Shown here: one piece after another, positions 58,266 to 64,000 of the stretch
Position numbering within the stretch: position 1 is the first letter of the stretch
Layout: each line of letters opens with the position of its first letter
Assembly: GCA_963681505.1 (NCBI GenBank)
Contig: OY811978.1
Location: 2,744,248 to 2,808,247, forward strand
DNA length: 64,000 nt
Direction of reading: 5' to 3'
Source of the DNA: Eunapius fragilis
Taxonomy: Eukaryota; Porifera; Demospongiae; Spongillida; Spongillidae
Position numbers and translations under genes: made by a program
The notes under the pieces: generated by a model
Told to the model about the DNA's origin: nothing
Seen by the model: the letters and a program-made list of their open reading frames with translations, nothing else
The model's database searches: none

Positions 58266-59898
58266 AGAGCACCACTTGGCTGTTGTTGCTCAGGAGTCAA
58301 ACCATCCATTGTACAGTCCTGGGAAGGAGGTGCCTTTGCACAAACAAGACATCCTACACAATTTGGTCAAAGAATGTGAGGAAAACATATCAGAGAAGGA
58401 ACGTGAGCAATTATTTAGGCTGTTGTTGAAGTTGTTGAAGTTGCCGACGTATTTACTGACAGAGATGATGAGCTAGGTCGCTCATCTGCAGTTCAACACT
58501 CAATCAACACAGGTGATCACCCGCCCATTAAACAACCTTGCAGACTGATTCCATGCATTGGCGAGACAGGAGCATGCTCACAAGTTGGTTAAAGAAATGT
58601 TAGCAAGAGAAGTTATTCAACCATCAAACAGTCCGTGGGCATCACCAGTGGTTCTGGCCCAGAAGAAGGATGGCACATACCGTTTTTGTGTCGATTATCG
58701 GAAGCTCAATTTTGTGACACGCAAAGATGCCTATCCTCTTCCTCGGATTGACGAAACATTAGAAGCCCTTGGGGGATCACGTTGGTTTTCCACACTACAT
58801 CTGCTGACTGGCTATTGGCAAGTGGAAGTAAAAGAGGAGGACAGACCGAAGACAGCGTTTTCAACACGGGATGGAATTTAAGGTAAATCCCTTCGGTTTG
58901 TGCAATGCACCTGCAACATTTCAGAGGTTAATGGATATGGTACTAGTACTAGCAGGTGTGAAATGGAGTAGTTGTCTAGTATATATAGACGACATTGTCA
59001 TAATGGGCAAAACCTTTCAGCAGCACGTAGACAACTTGGGGCTATAGTACTTGAGAAGTTGAGGAGGGCGGGGCTGGAGGTGAAACCATCTAAGTGCTTT
59101 CTTCGCCGCAAAGAAGTTCTTTACCTAGGGCATAAGATAACTCGGGAAGGCATCGCTACGGATCCAGCAAAGATTGAGGCTGTGAACAAGTGGTTAACCC
59201 CCACCACAGTGCAAGAGCTTCAAAAGTTCCTAGGACTGGCTGGATATTATAGGAGGTATGTGAAAGATTTTGCTAGCTTGGCACAACCTCTATTCCGATT
59301 GATGGAGAGGGGCCGCGAATTCAAGTGGACACAGGAGTGCTCAGAGGCATATGCAATATTGAAATTACGACTAACATCGGCTCCTATCCTCGCTTTTTTT
59401 CCTGACTTTAAAGCTGTCTTTGTCCTTGATACAGACGCAAGCGAGTCCGGAATAGGTGCTGTGCTGTCTCAGGTGGATATTGATGGAGAGGAAAGAGTTA
59501 TAGCCTATGCAAGCAGAGTCCTTAACAAGGCGGAACCGAAGTACAGTGTAACGAGAAAAGAGCTGTTGGCTGTGGTAACATTTATTAAGCACTTTAGATC
59601 TTACCTACTCGGAAGGCACTTTATCCTCAGGACAGACCACAGCTCATTGCAATGGCTGTACACCTTCAAGAAGCCGGAGGGGCAAATTGCAAGATGGTTA
59701 GAAAAGTTGCGGGAATTTGATATTGAAATGGTCCATCGGAGTGGGCGGAATCATGGGAATGCTGATGCCCTTTCGCGTTCCAGACTTCTACCTGAACAAG
59801 ATGTTAACGTTAACACTCTCTTAGGCCTGGTGGTGTCCGAAAAATCCATACAACAGCTTCAGCTCCAGGACAAGAGTATTGGCCCAGTGTACCAGAGG
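58266..59898 (+). pseudogene. Reverse transcriptase and RNase H remnant
   Basis: RT motifs: SPWASPVVLAQKKDG, FCVDYRKLN, NPFGLCNAPATFQRLM and YIDD (58978-58990). RNase H: DTDASESGIGAVLSQ and TDHSSLQWL, then RSGRNHGNADALSR. Frame breaks occur near 58540, 58870 and 59035. The catalytic YIDD and RNase H Asp residues are present, but the protein cannot be read through. Confidence 0.85.
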
Positions 59899-61029
59899 TG
59901 AGTAGAGAAGAGGTTCTAGATAGCCTGCATAATAAAGGAGGGGGGGGGGGGGGGCATCTTGCCTTAAGTCAAGTGCAGGAGTGCTTTTATTGGCCGGGTC
60001 ATGTAGACGCTGTGAAGCTGTGGTGTAGAAATTGTCCATACTGTGCAGTCAGAAAAAAACCCATGTCAGGAGCGCCGGCACCGTTGCAGAGTGTTCGAAC
60101 GGGATATCCATTATAATTGCAGGCCATTGCAGTCGATATTGTGGGTCCTTTTCCACCAGTGCAAAGTGGAAACATTTATATCATGGTGGTGTGCGTGCGA
60201 CTATTTCACCCGATGGGTTGAAGCATTTGCCATACCCAACCAAGAGGCCACAACTATTGGTGGTGGAGAAGTTTATCTACCGTTTCTCTGTACCGGAACG
60301 TTTGCACTCTGATCAAGACCGACAATTTGAGGCAAACATCATGATGGAGATTTTCAAGCTGCTCCACATCAATAAAACACGCACCGCACCATACCACCCA
60401 CAATCTGACGGACTGGTGGAACGGTTTAACCGTACACTAATTGGGATGCTAGCGGCAACCGTGGAAGAACATCCAGGGGACTGGGATAAACATCTGCGGG
60501 CAGTGTGTATGGCCTATAATACATCTGTCCATCCATCTACAGGGTTTTCCCCATTCTTCATGATGTTCGGGCGGCAAGCAAAAATACCACTGGATCTGGT
60601 CTATGGTTCAACGCCTACAGAGGAAGTGACGTACCCCGAACATGTAAGACGTATTAAGAGCACTCTAGAAGAGGCTTATTCTAGGGTGAGAGAGCACATG
60701 GACACAAAATTAGACAGGCAAAAAAGAGCAGTACGATAGGAGAGTGCATGGAGAGGAAATTAATGTTGGGGATCTAGTCTGGTTGCATAACCCTGCAATT
60801 AATAAAATCAGAGGGCGGAAACTGCATTGCCCATGGTCTGGGCCATATAGGATCATTAAGAAACTGTCAACAGCTGTGTATAGGATCCAGGATACAAGAC
60901 CAAATAAAAGAAAGCGGTTAGTAGTGCATTTCAATCGCCTTAAGCCCTGTCCACCAGGTGTTCGAGTACCTGTAACTTCTAGTTCTCAAGAGGTTTCCCC
61001 CCCCCCAGGGTTCAGCCAAAGTGACACAT
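59899..61029 (+). pseudogene. Integrase remnant
   Basis: Zinc region with CPYC (near 60034), core with HSDQDRQFE and HPQSDGLVERFNRTL, and a GPYRIIKKL (GPY/F) module at about 60840. The first-Asp part of the core is in a different frame, and a 15-G run (59940-59954) disrupts the start. No chromodomain recognised. Confidence 0.8.
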
Positions 61030-61462
61030 AGCACGGTGGATCAGTTACCAGCTGGGACCAATTTGAAGTTTATTGAGTCTGAAGAAGATATGGCTGTGGA
61101 CGTGCCGCAAGAAACAGATATTGCAGATGGGGGACAAAGGGCAGATGGAGAACTGCAACTGGAAGATGCAATTGAGGCTGTACACCTTATTGTTCTACCA
61201 TAGTCAGTGCAAATGGCGACTCAACAGCCAGTACAAATTGTGGCTCTACGGCGATTCAATAATATAAATATCCATCCGCGATCGCTGTCAACGGGTGGGG
61301 GGCCACATACTTGTATAATTACGCTACCATGAAGAACTGCAACTACATGAAGATAGGATTCCGGGCCCAGTGGAAATAGTTCCTGCCAGATCTAGGTATC
61401 CTAGAAGACAACATCGACCACCTGATAATTATGGAGCGGTACCTTACTGAAGGAGGGAGCAG

Positions 61463-61615
61463 TGTAGTGAACGGTCGCCATTTGCACAATGCGCGCTTGC
61501 GCAGTGAGCCAAGATTTGTCTAGAACTGCCAATATTTCAGTATATAAAGATTGATATTATTTTTGTATGGTGTCTTTGATTCTGCTGGGATTCAATACTA
61601 TTGGCTACTATTACA
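61463..61615 (+). repeat. 3' LTR
   Basis: 153 bases, three substitutions from the 5' LTR. A purine tract (GAAGGAGGGAGCAG) lies directly before it, as expected for the polypurine primer. Confidence 0.9.
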
Positions 61616-61619
61616 CAAG

Positions 61620-62569
61620 CATACAGAATATGCTAAATGTTTCCATGATGAGAATTGGGAGGTTAGTAGAATATGGCCTACAAAATTACAGTTTGTATTG
61701 TGTATGAGTTGAAAGATGGACATTATTGCAACAAAGACCCAATATGAAGAGGCATGGCACAATAATCTTAGGATATTTTGTATTGGTCTTTCTCAAATGT
61801 CTGCATGATGATTGCCACTCCCATTCCATATAGGCAGATTCATGTATAGCTAACATATCCATCATCTTCTCCAGACACAAAGGGTATACTTTTCGCTAAA
61901 CCTAACCCTAATAACTTGACAGGATTAAAATTAAGTACCTCCAATCCTGGTGTATGGCTGGAATCTGTGCAACATGTGATGCTGTGTGAGTTGACTATTA
62001 ATAATCAGAGAGGAACTTTGTGTTTGGATTAGTATTTGGCAGCATGCATGTAACCTCTGATTATACCCATTGTCTGGATGGGGTACAGTCTGCTAGTTAG
62101 ATGCTTTCATATATGATGGATTCTCTGCCCAAACGTTGAGGGGAGGAGGGCCCTGAACATACACACAAGGATATAGGTGGAGATCAATATTAAAATGATA
62201 GGCTCGAACCGACTTCCATGGATGCTTTCATGCATTGCACAATAATACACCAAAGAAGGTGGGAACATTCCATATTTAGGTTTCTAATCCATGACCTGTT
62301 GTATGAGTCGCCCTCTATTACAGCCACATGCCCTAGGAGCATGCAAATCAGGGTATGCCTGGTTTTACAGCAGCTCGATAGGCGTTCTAAAAGCAATAAC
62401 CTTGCTACTCAAATCATGGACTGTCTAATCTTGCCCTCCACCCAGTAGTGGACACCTGAACCACATAAACATGTATATTCCTAGCTGGGCATAACGCCTC
62501 TCCAAAATTACAAAGCAGAGACAACTCACACAAAATATTATGCTTTCAGCTTTGGCTATCAAATGAACA
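61620..62569. other. No gene recognised
   Basis: AT-rich flank of the retrotransposon with short frames only. Confidence 0.4.
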
Positions 62570-62718
62570 ACACCTCCCATAGGACATTTTGAACACATGC
62601 TCCAATAGGCTCTACATGTTATGGCTCCCATTAAAATGCACACAGAGCTTTATACACTAATATACACATCCCTAGAGGTACCAACACACATGCACACACA
62701 CACATGCATGCACACACA

Positions 62719-62815
<97 letters not shown>

Positions 62816-63370
62816 CCCTAAATTAAAGACCTTTAATCTTTACACACATTGGCCTACACCACTTGAATGTGCACACACAAAAACACGTATAGTTCTACAG
62901 CTACGCTGAACTATATGCTCTGCCTCACACCTCCTCCATACCCATTCTTCATCGAAACGAGGCGCTTATATAAGTTTAGGGATGTTCCGCTTAAGAAAGC
63001 TTCTCTGCCGCCCCACTGGTTTCATAGATGCAAAATCCCATTCCTGTGCAATGAAGAAAACTATTAATACTCTAGTCCAAGTCTCGGTATACCTATTCTG
63101 GTAACAACCTAACCTCGTACCACCTCGTTCCCATCGAATGATCCAGATCGGTGATCGATCGACGATGGTCGATCGATGAATGGTCGATCGATCGATCATC
63201 AATCGATGTCCATCGATTTAATCCCATCAAAAAGAATTTTGTGTCGAATCCGCATGATCGAATGGGATAAAGCATCGAATGCAAATGATCGGTTAGAAAA
63301 TTGCGTTGATCTAAAAAACTTGATCGAATTACAGAAGTGATCAATTTTGACCCAAACGGCGTTCCATACG
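62570..63370 (-). repeat. About 0.7-kb dispersed repeat, minus orientation
   Basis: Reverse complement of 42077-42780, including the CGATCGATC cluster (63146-63207). Its microsatellite has expanded to about 110 bases of (CA)n (62700-62812). Confidence 0.7.
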
Positions 63371-63825
63371 TTTATACTAACGATTGAGCTGGCGTATCGC
63401 GAGATTCTATTGATCTAGCATACAGAGGGTCTGAATGTCAACGAAGAAAGTGCCAAGCAATACATAAGGATGGCGTTGAATGTATTACGAGATGTTATGG
63501 ACACTACAAGACGTGTTCTTTATGCTTATATCGACCACAGGTAGAAACGAGTGGAACCGCTGGGCGGCCGCGATTTTTTGTACCTCGAACGTTGAAAACC
63601 GTTTTACTGTCCCTCAAATTGCCGAGATGATAGACGCTTCCCCTCGAACGGTGCACCTCGAGACCGTCTCGGACACCCGGCGAGAGGCCAGTCTCTCACT
63701 ACAATAATTCATGCACTGATTTAATTTGGCAGTGTTCCGACTTCCAGTAAGTCAACTGTTCATTCTTTTTTGTCTTTTATTCCTATGTTGCGGTGAGTTT
63801 ACACGCAGGCTAGTGTGTATGGTGG
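63371..63825. other. Possible helix-turn-helix fragment, otherwise unrecognised
   Basis: Plus-strand residues RFTVPQIAEMIDASPRTVH (about 63600-63655) resemble the helix-turn-helix found before integrase-type transposase cores in many invertebrates. No further domain lies in the window. Confidence 0.3.
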
Positions 63826-63833
63826 TGGTGGTG

Positions 63834-63984
<151 letters not shown>

Positions 63985-64000
63985 TATATTATGCTGTGGT

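Larger units (their letters stand above)
57888..61615 (+). mobile_element. Degenerate Ty3/gypsy LTR retrotransposon
   Basis: Two 153-base LTRs with three differences, flanked by CAAG on both sides (57884-57887; 61616-61619), consistent with a 4-bp target duplication. The interior is only 3.4 kb because most of gag and protease is missing. Pol order is RT, RNase H, integrase, as in Ty3/gypsy elements. At least five frameshifts or stops make it non-functional as it stands. Confidence 0.9.

Noticed and set aside
61895-61915. Telomere-like CTAACCCTAA
   Set aside because: Only one and a half units; chance.
62621-62818. 66-codon Thr/His ORF and the Cys/Val ORF at 63726
   Set aside because: Translations of (CA)n and (TG)n microsatellites.

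Overview
The window is animal nuclear DNA, most likely from an early-branching invertebrate such as a sponge. It holds the end of a multi-exon Na+/K+-ATPase alpha-subunit gene, short GT-AG introns, and a dense mix of Ty3/gypsy, non-LTR, hAT-like and foldback repeats. It has many microsatellites and at least fifteen uninterrupted G or C runs of 15-34 bases. Nothing looks bacterial: there are no operons, Shine-Dalgarno sites, CRISPR arrays or rRNA genes. The species assignment is inference.

Layout: 1-597 is a 36-bp minisatellite lying in an intron. 602-2790 holds the last six exons of the ATPase gene. From about 3.0 to 41.7 kb the window is one large tandem triplication. Each block has copies of a short first exon, an 11-exon gene for a roughly 450-residue multipass membrane protein, and an LTR/leader fragment. 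Blocks 1 and 2 continue through a decayed zinc-finger gene on the minus strand, a proline/histidine-rich acidic ORF, a train of 5'-truncated non-LTR retroelement fragments separated by (TAA)n, and foldback MITEs. Block 3 stops in a poly-G tract near 41,687. All three gene bodies (4298-7068, 22352-25192, 37658-40388) are open with identical exon lengths, except one codon in exon 2. Four additional intact copies of exon 1 lie upstream of genes B and C.

From 41.7 to 64 kb there is no confirmed host gene. The region holds homopolymer clusters, a roughly 0.7-kb repeat at 42.1 and 62.6 kb in inverted orientation, and a small structured repeat related to one inserted in block 3. It also holds a non-LTR fragment and a hAT C-terminal fragment on the minus strand. 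A 3.95-kb element with inverted ends and a TAA target duplication (49913-53864) carries a 154-bp satellite. Further right are a remnant of arginine-rich repeats, another foldback MITE, a degenerate Ty3/gypsy element with 153-bp LTRs (57888-61615), and long (CA)n/(TG)n tracts.

The most noteworthy signals are: (1) the tandem seven-helix-like gene trio with multiplied first exons, whose topology and C-terminal layout recall the gustatory-receptor-like superfamily; (2) retroelement fragments inserted repeatedly into TAA tails, with block-specific insertions; (3) foldback elements sharing a terminal hairpin followed by an ATATAGGA box; (4) a pair of repeats whose stems differ in sequence but keep their pairing; (5) a satellite that repeats a perfect GTCACGTGAC palindrome about a dozen times.
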